Origin: Woodsholea maritima DSM 17123
Lineage (GTDB): Bacteria; Pseudomonadota; Alphaproteobacteria; Caulobacterales; Maricaulaceae
Length of the DNA: 64,000 nucleotides
NCBI RefSeq assembly: GCF_000382325.1
Contig: NZ_KB908058.1
Location: 124,001-188,000 of the forward strand
Direction of reading: 5' to 3'
Positions within the stretch are counted from its first letter, which is position 1. Each line of letters starts with the position of its first letter. Positions 8,081 through 16,684 of the stretch are shown piece after piece. A program made the translations under genes and the position numbers. A model generated the notes under the pieces. The model ran no database searches. It had not been told where the DNA came from and saw only the letters and a program-made list of their open reading frames with translations.

Positions 8081-8911
8081 CTATTGTGCGACCCAGCCCC
8101 CATCGACGCTGAGATGGGTGCCATTGGTCGAGGCCCCGCTTTCAGAAACCAGATAAAGGAGGGCACCGACCAGCTGGTCATATTCAACGAATTTCTTGGT
8201 CGGCTGGGCGGACAGCATGACATCGCGCACGACGGCCTCTTCACTGATACCACGCGCTTTGGCGGTATCCCCGATTTGTGCGTCCACCAAGGGGGTGCGC
8301 ACATAGCCCGGACAGATCGCATTGACGGTGGTGCCATGCTCAGCCAGCTCTAGGGCCACAGTTTTCGTCAGCCCTAAAATGCCATGCTTGGCCGCAACAT
8401 AGGCCGCTTTAAAGGGGGAGGCGACCAGGGCATGGGCAGAGGCGAGATTGACAATGCGCCCGCGCCCCTGGGCCTTCATGATGGGCGTGGCATGCTTAAT
8501 GGTGTGGAAGGCTGAGGTGAGATTGATCGCGATGATCGCATCCCATTTTTCGGTTGGGAAATCCTCAATCTTGGCGACGTGCTGAATGCCCGCATTATTC
8601 AAAAGAATATCCAGACGGCCAAATTCAGACTTGGCATAGCCAACCAGGTCTTCAATCTCATCGGGTTTGAGCATATTGGCCGAGTGATAGCGCACCTCAA
8701 CCCCATAGGTTTTGGCGATATCGGCGCGTAGCGCCTCGATCTCGTCGTGATCGCCTAACCCATTGAGGATGATATTCGCCCCATTCGCCGCCAGTCCCTT
8801 GGCCAGAGCCTCGCCAATGCCTGAGGTGGATCCGGTGATAAGGGCGGTTTGACCGCGAAGGTCGACGCTCAGTCCTGAGGCGGTCTGGCCTGAAACCTTA
8901 TGGCCTGGCAT
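8081..8911 (-). CDS. bdhA: 3-hydroxybutyrate dehydrogenase (short-chain dehydrogenase)
   Basis: 276 residues with a 17-residue extension before the Rossmann fold. Visible SDR motifs are TGSTSGIG (NAD binding), NNAG near 105, the catalytic Ser in NLASAHALVASP, Tyr-x3-Lys in YVAAKHG, and ICPGYVRTPLV. The QIGDTAKARGISEEAV insert after PGYVRTPLV is typical of D-beta-hydroxybutyrate dehydrogenases, which oxidise 3-hydroxybutyrate to acetoacetate with NAD in polyhydroxybutyrate use. GGAG precedes the ATG at proper spacing. It is followed closely by the patatin gene, probably in one transcript. Confidence 0.88.
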   Translation of the reverse strand: MPGHKVSGQTASGLSVDLRGQTALITGSTSGIGEALAKGLAANGANIILNGLGDHDEIEALRADIAKTYGVEVRYHSANMLKPDEIEDLVGYAKSEFGRLDILLNNAGIQHVAKIEDFPTEKWDAIIAINLTSAFHTIKHATPIMKAQGRGRIVNLASAHALVASPFKAAYVAAKHGILGLTKTVALELAEHGTTVNAICPGYVRTPLVDAQIGDTAKARGISEEAVVRDVMLSAQPTKKFVEYDQLVGALLYLVSESGASTNGTHLSVDGGWVAQ

Positions 8912-9045
8912 GCTCTGGCTCCTACGCTGTTTTTATGGCGCTAGCGTGCTGGTTTTTGTGCACGTGCGAAGTGGGGCGATCCTATCGAAGACTTGCCCCC
9001 TTGCCAACGCCGATTTAGTTAACTTCAACGCTTGATGAAGATAGC

Positions 9046-9828
9046 TTACGTCTTTTTTTCCGGTTGGGGACGGGTGAACAACAGTGTGCCGGGTTTAGCC
9101 CCCTCACCTTGGAAGCGATATCCGCCGGAGGTAAATGCCTTAAGATCTTCTAAGCTTTCAGGCTTTTCCTCAATAATCCAGCGCGCCATCATCCCGCGTG
9201 CTTTCTTGGCGTACACCATAAGGGCGCGCAATTGCCCGTTCTTTTCCTCTTTGAAGTCGCAGGCGATGACCGGAGTTTTGAGGGCTTTGGGCCGTGCGGC
9301 CTTGGCATATTCATTTGAGGCCAGATTGACGATCAAGGGATGAGGATCGGCCTTGGCCAATTCATCCAGATGGGCGCGAATATCATCGCCCCAGAAGTCA
9401 TAAAGCGTGTTGCCCTTTGGATTTTTCAGGCGCGTGCCCATTTCCAGACGATAGGGCTGAATGGCATCCAAAGGCCGCAGCGCGCCATAAAATCCCGAAA
9501 GAATGCGCAGATGATCCTGCGCCCACTGAAGATCGGTTTCGCTTAAGGTCTCGGCCTCCAGCCCGCGATAAACTTCCCCATTGAAGGCGAGGGCGGCGGC
9601 CTTCAGGCCCTCATTGGCTTGGGGGTGAAAGGCTTTGAAGCGCTCTACATTCAAGGTGGCGAGATCATCGGAAATCCCCATCAAGTCTTTTAAATCTTGC
9701 GCCTTTAAGTTTGCCGTGACCTTCGACAAGGCTTCGGTCCGCGCCATGAAGGCGGGCCGGGTTGTCGCCAGCTCTTCACGCTGGGGTTCGAAATTCAGGG
9801 CCTTGGCGGGGGATAACAGAATCAGCAT
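9046..9828 (-). CDS. yaaA: YaaA family peroxide-stress protein
   Basis: 260 residues beginning MLILLSPAKAL, the diagnostic N-terminus of the YaaA (DUF328/UPF0246) family. The conserved segments FNGEVYRGL, LSGFYGALRPLD, YRLEMGTRL and NLASNEYAKA follow in order. E. coli YaaA is induced by peroxide and limits DNA damage by lowering free iron, and its fold binds DNA. GAAGGAG lies just before the ATG. It is flanked by unrelated genes with gaps of about 100 bp, so it probably has its own promoter. Confidence 0.92.
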   Translation of the reverse strand: MLILLSPAKALNFEPQREELATTRPAFMARTEALSKVTANLKAQDLKDLMGISDDLATLNVERFKAFHPQANEGLKAAALAFNGEVYRGLEAETLSETDLQWAQDHLRILSGFYGALRPLDAIQPYRLEMGTRLKNPKGNTLYDFWGDDIRAHLDELAKADPHPLIVNLASNEYAKAARPKALKTPVIACDFKEEKNGQLRALMVYAKKARGMMARWIIEEKPESLEDLKAFTSGGYRFQGEGAKPGTLLFTRPQPEKKT

Positions 9829-9928
9829 CGCATACTCCTTCTTTGCTCAAGGAGATACGGTCGAAGGGCGCGAAGTCCAAGGGGGACAGCGGCCCTGGAC
9901 GCAGAGATCTGTGCGTAAAAGAGCTAAG

Positions 9929-11341
9929 CTACAGCAAAATCCGCGGATTCATAATCCCATGGGGGTCAAGCGTGGCCTTGATGGCCTTCATGACGCTCAC
10001 GCGTTCGGGGTAACGATCGGCCAATTCCTGACGCTTTAAAATCCCGATGCCATGTTCAGCGGAGATGGAGCCGCCATAATGATCAACCTGATCATAAATA
10101 AAGGCGGTGGCGTCTTTACACGCTTCGATAAAATCCTCTTCCGCGCCGGGGGCCTGGCGGGTCAGATTATAATGCGCATTGCCATCGCCAACATGGCCAA
10201 AGGCGACGATTTGTGCGCCGGGCACCATGGCCTCGACCTTGGGGGTCACTTGGGTCAGGAAATCTGCCATACGCGAGACGGGTACTGAAATATCATGCTT
10301 GGCGGCCTTGCCATGGGCCTTCTCGCCTTCAGGAATGCTCTCGCGCAGGCCCCAGAACTGTGCCATTTGAGCTTGGGATTGGGCGATGACGCCGTCCTCG
10401 ATCAAGCCGCGCTCAAAGCCGTCTTCTAAACCGGCTTGCATCAAAATCTCGGCGCGCTCCGCCTCACCAGAGGTCACCTCCATCAGGACGCACCAGGGAT
10501 GAGAGCTCTCAAACGGTAGGCGCGTGCCGGGCACATGCTGGGTCACCAGCTCCAAGGCGCGCCAGGGCATCAGCTCAAAAGCGCAAACCCCGCCGCCGGT
10601 CAGCTCTTTCATGCGCGCCAGAAGGTCGACCGCATTATGGGGCGTGGCCACGCCCAACAAAGCGACCGCGCGCGAGGCCGGACGGGCAAAAAGCTTCAAA
10701 GTCGCAGCCGTGATCACGCCCAGCGTGCCCTCCGCCCCGATCAGCAATTGCTTCAAATCATAGCCGGTATTGTTTTTGCGCAGCCCAGAGAGGTCATCAA
10801 TCACACTGCCATCGGGCAGTACCGCTTGCAGGCCCAAAACCAGATCGCGCATCATGCCATAGCGCAGCACATGGACCCCACCGGCATTGGTGGAGATCAG
10901 CCCGCCGATCATAGCTGAACCTTGTGAGCCGAGCGAGAGCGGGAACAGGCGATGAGCCTTTGCGGCGTGGTTTTGGATCGTCTCCAAAATTGCCCCGGCT
11001 TCGCAGGTTAGCGAATCATTGATCGGATCCACCGCCTGGATCTGGTTCATACGCTTCAGGCTTAACAAGACCTCGCCTTGCGGGGTCGAGCCCCCCACCA
11101 GGCCGGTATTGCCGCCCTGCGGGGTGATTGCGATCTTGTGATGATGGCAGGCCGCGACGATGGCTTTGACTTCGTCCAGCGTTGAAGGCTTGAACAGGAT
11201 GGGGCTGTGACCACGATAGCGCCCGCGCCAATCGGCGCTTAAGGGCGCGATCTCATCGCCCTCACGGCTCCAGGCCTGAGGCGGTAAGATGTCGAGGAGG
11301 GGCGCAAGGCCAGCGGGCAGGGCGGTGTCGTGTGTGCTCAT
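9929..11341 (-). CDS. FAD-linked D-2-hydroxyacid dehydrogenase (D-2-hydroxyglutarate/D-lactate type)
   Basis: 470 residues. The PCMH-type FAD-binding domain covers about 35-220, with the signature PQGGNTGLVGGSTP near 75-88 and GLISTNAGGVHVLRYG near 150. The C-terminal FAD-oxidase domain carries FGHVGDGNAHYN near 390 and EHGIGILK near 430, which supply metal and substrate residues. The best match is the D-2-hydroxyglutarate dehydrogenase/GlcD-like group, which oxidises D-2-hydroxyacids and passes electrons to the respiratory chain. The exact substrate cannot be read. It has no obvious ribosome-binding site at ATG 11341. Confidence 0.85.
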   Translation of the reverse strand: MSTHDTALPAGLAPLLDILPPQAWSREGDEIAPLSADWRGRYRGHSPILFKPSTLDEVKAIVAACHHHKIAITPQGGNTGLVGGSTPQGEVLLSLKRMNQIQAVDPINDSLTCEAGAILETIQNHAAKAHRLFPLSLGSQGSAMIGGLISTNAGGVHVLRYGMMRDLVLGLQAVLPDGSVIDDLSGLRKNNTGYDLKQLLIGAEGTLGVITAATLKLFARPASRAVALLGVATPHNAVDLLARMKELTGGGVCAFELMPWRALELVTQHVPGTRLPFESSHPWCVLMEVTSGEAERAEILMQAGLEDGFERGLIEDGVIAQSQAQMAQFWGLRESIPEGEKAHGKAAKHDISVPVSRMADFLTQVTPKVEAMVPGAQIVAFGHVGDGNAHYNLTRQAPGAEEDFIEACKDATAFIYDQVDHYGGSISAEHGIGILKRQELADRYPERVSVMKAIKATLDPHGIMNPRILL

Positions 11342-11380
11342 GCAGCACAGTGTGCCGCGCGCGCAAAAAAAATCCAGTCT

Positions 11381-11704
11381 TTAATCGACAGCTTTGGTCA
11401 AAGTTGCTTCAAAGCGTAAAGATGGGGCACGCGTTGCCCGCCCATTGAAAATCACCGGGTCGCTGCCGGATTTACCCTCCAGGGTCAGATCAAATTCCTC
11501 GATATCGCCAAACACTGATTGGCTGACCGGATTATGCTGCTTAACCGTGATCTGGGCGATGATTTTCTTGCCGTTATCTTCAACGCTGCCGAAATAATAC
11601 ATCCCGGAATCGCCGCCATAGACTTTGCCGTCCTGGATCATAATCACGCCGGAGCTTTGATCCAAAGGCGTTTTGAAATCGGCGATATAAAGACCATTAT
11701 CCAT
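11381..11704 (-). CDS. GrlR-like small beta-barrel protein
   Basis: 107 residues from the ATG giving MDNGLYIADF. An ATG six bases upstream and a longer frame to 11746 are possible, but family members begin at xxGLYxxxF. The core pattern GVIMIQDGKVYGGDSGMYYFG and the C-terminal FEATLTKA match the alphaproteobacterial GrlR-like family. In enteropathogenic E. coli GrlR is a lipocalin-like repressor that binds the activator GrlA; no GrlA or type III secretion gene is near, so that function should not be transferred. No signal peptide is seen. It lies between a dehydrogenase and Sua5 genes on the same strand. Confidence 0.7.
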   Translation of the reverse strand: MDNGLYIADFKTPLDQSSGVIMIQDGKVYGGDSGMYYFGSVEDNGKKIIAQITVKQHNPVSQSVFGDIEEFDLTLEGKSGSDPVIFNGRATRAPSLRFEATLTKAVD

Positions 11705-11766
11705 ACGCATACGTCCAAACAGCGGCTGAGAATTACACTTAAGCACGCCAACGCTAGGAACAAGGT

Positions 11767-12744
11767 CTAAAGGATCTCTTTGGGTGCAGCGGCGCGGATC
11801 AGGCGATCATTGATCGCTTCGCCCAGTCCGTCAAATGGAATGGGGGCGACGCTGATGGTAAGGCCATGACGGTCCAGCGCTTTTAAAGATGCAAACAAAG
11901 TGCTCGCCGCCTCAACCAGGTTCTGGGTGGGGGAGAGATTGATCATCGGACCGGTAAAATTGTCCGGACTTTGACCGAAGGCCAGATAGGCCTCCCCGGG
12001 GCGTGGATGCTGGGCGTTCAGCCTCATGGCGACGCTGGGCGCGTAATGGCTTTTCAGCATGCCGGGCGCGCGCGGCGCCCCGCCTTCCCCGGCGGCTTTT
12101 AACGGCCCGGTGATCGCCTCGATCTGGGCGCGATCCAATCCGCCGGGTCGTAGAAGTGTGACTTCATCGCCCTCAACGGCCAGGATGGTGGATTCCAGGC
12201 CCACGGGGCAGGTGCCACCATCGAGGACCAGCGCCAGAGCGTCTCCAAAACCTTCGCCGACATGTTGAGCCGTTGTCGGACTGATCGTGCCCGACGGATT
12301 GGCACTGGGCGCAGCTAAAGGGCAATCGAGCGCTTTGACCAGGGCGCAAATCGCGCTGGAGCGCGGCCATCGCACCGCCAGCGTATCCAGGCCCGCCGTG
12401 ACGAGATCACAGACCTGGGCGTCATCGCGCTTAGGACCAACCAAGGTCAAAGGCCCCGGCCAAAAGGCATCGGCCAGACGCACCATCATCGGGGAAAACA
12501 CGATCAGGGCGCGTGCGCGCTCCAAGCTATCAACATGGGCGATGAGGGGATTGAATTGCGGCCGGCCTTTGGTTTGATAGATCCGCGCCACACCTTCGGG
12601 CAGATCGGCGCGCCCGGCCAGGCCATAGACGGTTTCGGTGGGCACACCCACCACCCCGCCCGCTTGTAAAATATCAGCGGCTTGGCGCAGGGCGTCTTCA
12701 TCATTATGGGGCCGAATGGCGCAGGGCATCTGGGGTGCGTGCAT
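11767..12744 (-). CDS. tsaC: Threonylcarbamoyl-AMP synthase (Sua5/TsaC with C-terminal domain)
   Basis: 325 residues from ATG 12744; a TTG at 12780 would add 12. The YrdC domain (about 10-205) shows PTETVYGLAG, the KGRPQFNPL substrate loop, and SANPSGTISPT. The C-terminal Sua5 domain (about 225-320) follows a linker containing APGMLKSHYAP. The enzyme makes threonylcarbamoyl-AMP from threonine, bicarbonate and ATP for the universal t6A37 tRNA modification. The two-domain Sua5 form is longer than E. coli TsaC. A repeat cluster begins just upstream of the start, so the promoter must lie close to or within repeat-derived DNA. Confidence 0.93.
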   Translation of the reverse strand: MHAPQMPCAIRPHNDEDALRQAADILQAGGVVGVPTETVYGLAGRADLPEGVARIYQTKGRPQFNPLIAHVDSLERARALIVFSPMMVRLADAFWPGPLTLVGPKRDDAQVCDLVTAGLDTLAVRWPRSSAICALVKALDCPLAAPSANPSGTISPTTAQHVGEGFGDALALVLDGGTCPVGLESTILAVEGDEVTLLRPGGLDRAQIEAITGPLKAAGEGGAPRAPGMLKSHYAPSVAMRLNAQHPRPGEAYLAFGQSPDNFTGPMINLSPTQNLVEAASTLFASLKALDRHGLTISVAPIPFDGLGEAINDRLIRAAAPKEIL

Positions 12745-12780
12745 GGCCAGGCTTTTACGCGCAAGCCCCGATGGCGGCAA

Positions 12781-13383
12781 GGGGGCTTAGCGGGGAGGGA
12801 AATATCAACGTGTCATCCCGGCTAAGCGTGTCGACCCTGACGAAAACTCTAAGCGTGTCATCCCGGCCTTGAGCCGGGATCTATTACGATTTCTGGCAAG
12901 GTTTATAGATCCCGGATCTCACTAGATAATGCGCTACCGCCTATCGGCGACTTGAGCGCTACCGCTTGGCCGGGAACCTGGTTGCGAGGTTTACAGCAAC
13001 GCGGCCCTGGACGTGATCCGGGGCCCATCGACCCCAAAGGGGTTGCGAGCGCGAATGCGCGCCCGCAGCGTCAGCGAGGATTGGGATAACTGGGCGATCA
13101 GCCCGCAGGGCACTCGTCCTCAAGTAGGCAAAGCCGATAGGGCATTAAAGACGTGCCCGTCCGCAGCGTCGCGAAGAACTTTAAAGAAAGCGCGGCCCCG
13201 GACTTGATCCGGGGTCCATGTATTATCCTGTCACCCCAAACTTGATTTGGGGTCCATGCCGGACGGGTTGAGCTTGGTTCTGGTCGACCAGAATAATCAT
13301 AAAGTTCACGGCATGGATGCCAGATCAAGTCTGGCATGACAGAAAGGGTCCATCAGAACCCTAGCCGCGACGCAGAAGAGTAT
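12781..13383. repeat. Mosaic hairpin-repeat cluster 1
   Basis: This 600-bp gap holds no credible gene. Hairpin units (7-bp stem, 5-nt loop) occur at 12861-12879 (TCCCGGC/GCCGGGA, loop CTTGA), 13005-13023 (loop CGTGA, one mismatched stem pair), 13196-13214 (CCCCGGA/TCCGGGG, loop CTTGA), and at both ends of a 115-bp composite element at 13228-13342. The first unit is preceded by TGTCA and followed by TCTATT and later TATAGATCCCGG, so it is the surviving half of a family A element. Between them lie GC-rich filler modules shared with the other clusters (for example 13030-13081 and 13105-13150). Unlike the other four clusters, this one separates two genes on the same strand. Confidence 0.85.
13228..13342 (-). 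repeat. Composite repeat, family B, full copy
   Basis: 115 bp bounded by CTGTCA and TGACAG. The order is the CCCCAAA-CTTGA-TTTGGGG unit, TCCATGCCG, a central loop with the perfect 16-bp palindrome TTCTGGTCGACCAGAA at 13278-13293, then CGGCATGGA and the TGCCAGA-TCAAG-TCTGGCA unit. TCCATGCCG and CGGCATGGA are exact reverse complements, so the element can be drawn as a four-way junction with no unpaired junction bases. Confidence 0.85.
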
Positions 13384-13956
13384 CTATTGCGCGCGGTCAG
13401 CCTCGATATGGATGTTCAGCGTAATTGTCGCGGCGGCAGAGCCCCAACCCGCAGCCCCTACGCCAAATTCAGCGCGCTGGATGACCAGTTCACCATTGGC
13501 AATGGCGCGATCGCCTTCAATTTCCAAGGTGAAGGGCAAAATGGCGGGCTGGCTATGATCTTTAATGGTCAAAATCCCTTGGGCTTCATAGCCCGTCTCG
13601 GTTTTGACAACGCGCTCAGAGACAAAACGGGCTTCGGGATGGGCGGTGATATCAAGGCCCGCCCCGCCCACCATTGCGCTTTGATAATCGGACTTGGCAA
13701 TATGACCGGAGCCGGTTTGAACAACCGCATCAATATGGGCGGTGCTGAGATCATCAGGGTTCAGTGTAATCGCGGCGTCAAATTCGCTAAACCGGCCTAT
13801 CACTTCTTCACTCGAGACATGGGTCGTTAGGCGTAGGAGTGAGGCGTCTTTATCAACGATCCAGTCCTGGGCGAAGCTAGCCGGAGCCAACAGGCAGGCC
13901 CAGGCAAGGGCGGTTAACAGCGTTGAGTGTGAAGCCATAGTTTTATCTTTCATCAT
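13384..13956 (-). CDS. YceI-family periplasmic protein
   Basis: 190 residues with a signal peptide (hydrophobic core about 12-26, cleavage near PASFA-QDW). The mature protein shows the YceI lipocalin-like pattern: W-I-V-D-K-D-A-S, VIGRFSEFDAAITLNPDDL, TARPEARF-like ITAHPEARFVSE, GILTIKDHSQP and the RAEFGVG turn. YceI proteins bind isoprenoid-like lipids, and many are encoded with cytochrome b561. Here the start overlaps the end of the b561 gene by 14 bases, which suggests translational coupling. A second in-frame ATG at 13938 gives the same signal peptide with a shorter n-region. Confidence 0.9.
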   Translation of the reverse strand: MMKDKTMASHSTLLTALAWACLLAPASFAQDWIVDKDASLLRLTTHVSSEEVIGRFSEFDAAITLNPDDLSTAHIDAVVQTGSGHIAKSDYQSAMVGGAGLDITAHPEARFVSERVVKTETGYEAQGILTIKDHSQPAILPFTLEIEGDRAIANGELVIQRAEFGVGAAGWGSAAATITLNIHIEADRAQ

Positions 13957-14548
13957 CAGCGGCGTGGGTCTTTGGTGCAGGCACGAAGGGGATCATGCGC
14001 GCCAGATTGCCGTCTTTATCCAGGAATTGGTGTTTCAGCGCTGCGCCCACATGAAGGCCCAGCAAGATCAGAATGACCCAGCCCGATGCGCCATGAAGCG
14101 ATCCGGCAAGCTCTTCAAAGCCTTCAGTCTGGGGCACGGGCAGGCGCGGTAGGGTCAGAGCGGAATTGAACAGCTTGGTTGGGAATTGCCCGGCAGAGGC
14201 CGTGATCCACCCCATGATGGGGGCCCCGATCATCACGCCATAGAAAGCGAAGTGAACGCCGTGCGCGGCCAGCTTTTCATAGGGTTTTAAAGTCGGCGAC
14301 AGGGGCGGCGGGGTATGCATCAAGCGCCAGCCCAAACGCGCCAAAGACAACAGTAAAATCGCGATGCCAGTGGTTTTGTGCCAGTTATAAACGGCCTCCA
14401 CCGTGGTGAAGGGCACTTCACCGGCGAAGGCTTGATCGCGAATATCTTCCATCCACCAGCCATAAAACACCATGGCGGTGATCAAAATCGCAATGATCCA
14501 GTGAAAGGCCATGGCGATTGTGGAATAGCGTTGAAACGGTGCAGACAT
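13943..14548 (-). CDS. Cytochrome b561 family membrane protein
   Basis: 201 residues with four membrane segments (about 10-28, 50-68, 90-112 and 150-170). Histidines in membrane-facing positions fit the two b-type hemes: FHW (16), WHKTTG (52), AAHGVHF (90 and 94), and LHVGAALKHQF (about 163 and 170). A strong AAGGAGGT precedes the ATG. Proteins of this type shuttle electrons in the inner membrane, probably between quinone and a periplasmic partner. Its tight coupling to YceI downstream is a well-known pairing. Confidence 0.9.
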   Translation of the reverse strand: MSAPFQRYSTIAMAFHWIIAILITAMVFYGWWMEDIRDQAFAGEVPFTTVEAVYNWHKTTGIAILLLSLARLGWRLMHTPPPLSPTLKPYEKLAAHGVHFAFYGVMIGAPIMGWITASAGQFPTKLFNSALTLPRLPVPQTEGFEELAGSLHGASGWVILILLGLHVGAALKHQFLDKDGNLARMIPFVPAPKTHAADDER

Positions 14549-14865
14549 AGCGACCTCCTTGCCTGTTTAACCATCTAGGATAAAGGCCCCAACAATAAAA
14601 GGCCATTCACACGCCCTTGATCGCCCTTTATGCCGCAGGTCTCGTAAAAGGTGAGGTTTTTTCATAATTATCATAGGGTTGGTTGATTTGTGCATGCGCG
14701 TCACGACACTGTTTCCACATTTTGAGCCAGAAAAATAACCTTCACGGTTAAATCAGGGCTCCCGGTGGGAAAAAATATCGCTATGGTCTGGGCTTAGATG
14801 CGCCCTGAGCCAACAGGGCCACCCCATAGACGCCCCCATTCTATAAGGTCGAGGAGAACCCCATC
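14549..14865. promoter_or_regulatory. Divergent promoter region between b561 and acyl-CoA dehydrogenase
   Basis: This 317-bp gap lies between divergent genes and has no open frame that looks coding. It is locally AT-rich (14655-14690 and 14720-14760) and must hold promoters for both genes. A TTAACCAT sequence at 14567-14574 matches a CtrA half-site, but the single copy is not convincing. No hairpin repeats occur here. Confidence 0.5.
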
Positions 14866-16656
14866 ATGAGTTATCGTGCGCCGGTCCGCGATATTCGTTT
14901 TTGCCTGGAAGAGATTGCCGCGATTGATGGTTTGAAAGCCACCGGGGCCTTTCCCGAGTTTAGCGAGGATCTGACCCGTGCGGTACTAGATGAAGCCGCA
15001 AAGCTGGCCAATGATGTCATCGCACCAACCAATTGGGCCGGTGACCGCGAGGGCTGTACGTTAAAAGACGGCGAAGTGACCACGCCGACGGGATTCAGAG
15101 ACGCCTATAGCGCTTTCGTCGAAGGCGGTTGGCAGGGCATTTCCGCGCCCACCGATCATGGCGGTATGGGCCTTCCGCGCGCGCTGGGTGCGGCGCTGAT
15201 GGAAATGTTGCAAAGCGCGAATATGGCCTTTGGCTTGGGGCCCATGTTGTCGCTGGGCGCGATCAATGCGCTGATTGCCCACGGGACACCCGAACAACAG
15301 GCGATGTATCTGCCGAATATCGTCTCTGGCACCTGGAGTGCGACGATGAATTTGACGGAGCCTCAGGCCGGGTCGGATGTCGGCGCGCTGCGCACCAAGG
15401 CGGAGCCTAATCCCGATGGCAGCTGGGCGATCACGGGCCAAAAGATCTATATCACCTGGGGTGAGCATGATTGCGCGGAAAACATTATCCATCTGGTCTT
15501 GGCGCGCACCCCGGATGCGCCGGCGGGTACCAAGGGCATTTCGCTCTTCCTCGTGCCGAAATTCCTGGTGAATGCTGACGCGAGCCTGGGCGAGCGTAAC
15601 GCTGTGAAGGCCATCGGGCTGGAGCATAAGATGGGTATTCATGGTTCACCCACCTGCACGATGGACTATGCCGGGGCCAAAGGCTGGTTGATCGGGCCGG
15701 AGCAGGGCGGCATGCGCGCCATGTTCACCATGATGAATGATGCGCGCCTACATGTCGGGGTCCAAGGCGTGGGCATTGCAGAGCGGGCCTATCAGCGCGC
15801 GCTGGCCTATGCGCAAGAACGCCGTCAGGGCCGCGCGATTGTGGGCGAAGGGGACGCCCCGCATGCGATTATTGATCATCCTGATATTCGTAGAAGCCTT
15901 TCCATCATGAAGGCCAAGATCGAGGCGGCGCGCGCGCTCTGCTTCCATACCGCCGTTGAAGCCGACATGGCCGAGCACCAAGACGATGAAGAAGAGCGCG
16001 CCTGGGCCAAGCGCCGCGAGGCGTTGTTGACCCCGCTGGCGAAAGCCTGGTCGACCGATATTGGCGTTGAGGTCAGCTCGCTGGCCCTGCAAATTCATGG
16101 CGGGATGGGTTATATCGAGGAGACGGGTGCGGCCCAGCATTACCGCGATGCGCGTATTGCCCCGATCTATGAAGGCACCAATGCCATTCAGGCCATTGAC
16201 CTGGTCGGGCGCAAGCTCTCCATGGAAAATGGTCTCGCCTTTGAAGAATTGATCGAGGATATCCAGCAGACGGTGGAAGATTGTGCGACCTCGTCTAATG
16301 AGGATCTTCATTATCTCGCCAATCGCTTAGGCCCTGCGGCAGAAACCCTGAACGCTGGCGCACGATGGTTGCTGAGCGCCAGCGAGGACGATCGCCTGAT
16401 CGGGGCGACACCGTTCTTGAAGCTGGCTTCAGAAGTCACCGGCGGCTGGTTATTGTGCGTTGGTGCAGTCGCGGCGCAACGCCTGTTGAAGGATGAGAGC
16501 GCTGAAAGTGATGAGGATTATGCACAAGCGCGTATTGATTTAGCCTACATCTATAGCGAAGTGGTATTGGCCCACACGCCCTGTGCCTTGAGCGAGATTC
16601 GCTTGGGCGCGGAAAGTGTGTTTGAGCCCGGGCGCTTCATGCTCGAAAGCCAGTAA
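14866..16656 (+). CDS. Acyl-CoA dehydrogenase, long form (DmdC-like)
   Basis: 596 residues, the long acyl-CoA dehydrogenase type with an extra C-terminal domain. Visible are MNLTEPQAGSDVG (FAD and substrate contacts, about 160-172), YITWGEHD, ALQIHGGMGYIEE, and YEGTNAIQ with the catalytic Glu at about 436. The enzyme transfers electrons from acyl-CoA to electron-transfer flavoprotein. This subfamily includes DmdC, which acts on methylmercaptopropionyl-CoA in DMSP breakdown, but also general fatty-acid enzymes; no other dmd gene is nearby, so the substrate stays open. GAGGAG precedes the ATG. Confidence 0.9.
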   Translation: MSYRAPVRDIRFCLEEIAAIDGLKATGAFPEFSEDLTRAVLDEAAKLANDVIAPTNWAGDREGCTLKDGEVTTPTGFRDAYSAFVEGGWQGISAPTDHGGMGLPRALGAALMEMLQSANMAFGLGPMLSLGAINALIAHGTPEQQAMYLPNIVSGTWSATMNLTEPQAGSDVGALRTKAEPNPDGSWAITGQKIYITWGEHDCAENIIHLVLARTPDAPAGTKGISLFLVPKFLVNADASLGERNAVKAIGLEHKMGIHGSPTCTMDYAGAKGWLIGPEQGGMRAMFTMMNDARLHVGVQGVGIAERAYQRALAYAQERRQGRAIVGEGDAPHAIIDHPDIRRSLSIMKAKIEAARALCFHTAVEADMAEHQDDEEERAWAKRREALLTPLAKAWSTDIGVEVSSLALQIHGGMGYIEETGAAQHYRDARIAPIYEGTNAIQAIDLVGRKLSMENGLAFEELIEDIQQTVEDCATSSNEDLHYLANRLGPAAETLNAGARWLLSASEDDRLIGATPFLKLASEVTGGWLLCVGAVAAQRLLKDESAESDEDYAQARIDLAYIYSEVVLAHTPCALSEIRLGAESVFEPGRFMLESQ

Positions 16657-16684
16657 CGCGTTAAAAGACTAAGAGGATTTGTCC

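Noticed and set aside
13098-13337. A minus-strand frame inside a family B repeat whose translation begins MPDLIWHPCRELYDYS, with similar frames at 31416-31757 (-) and 39549-39797 (+)
   Set aside because: The three frames share a peptide only because they read through the same repeat. They have different ends, no ribosome-binding sites and run on into other repeats. They are best seen as repeat-derived spurious frames.
14567-14574. TTAACCAT as a CtrA-binding site; similar TTAA clusters at 46288-46316 and 46540-46585
   Set aside because: CtrA sites need two TTAA boxes with a 7-base spacer. The spacings seen are 2, 8 or 13, so the matches are not convincing.
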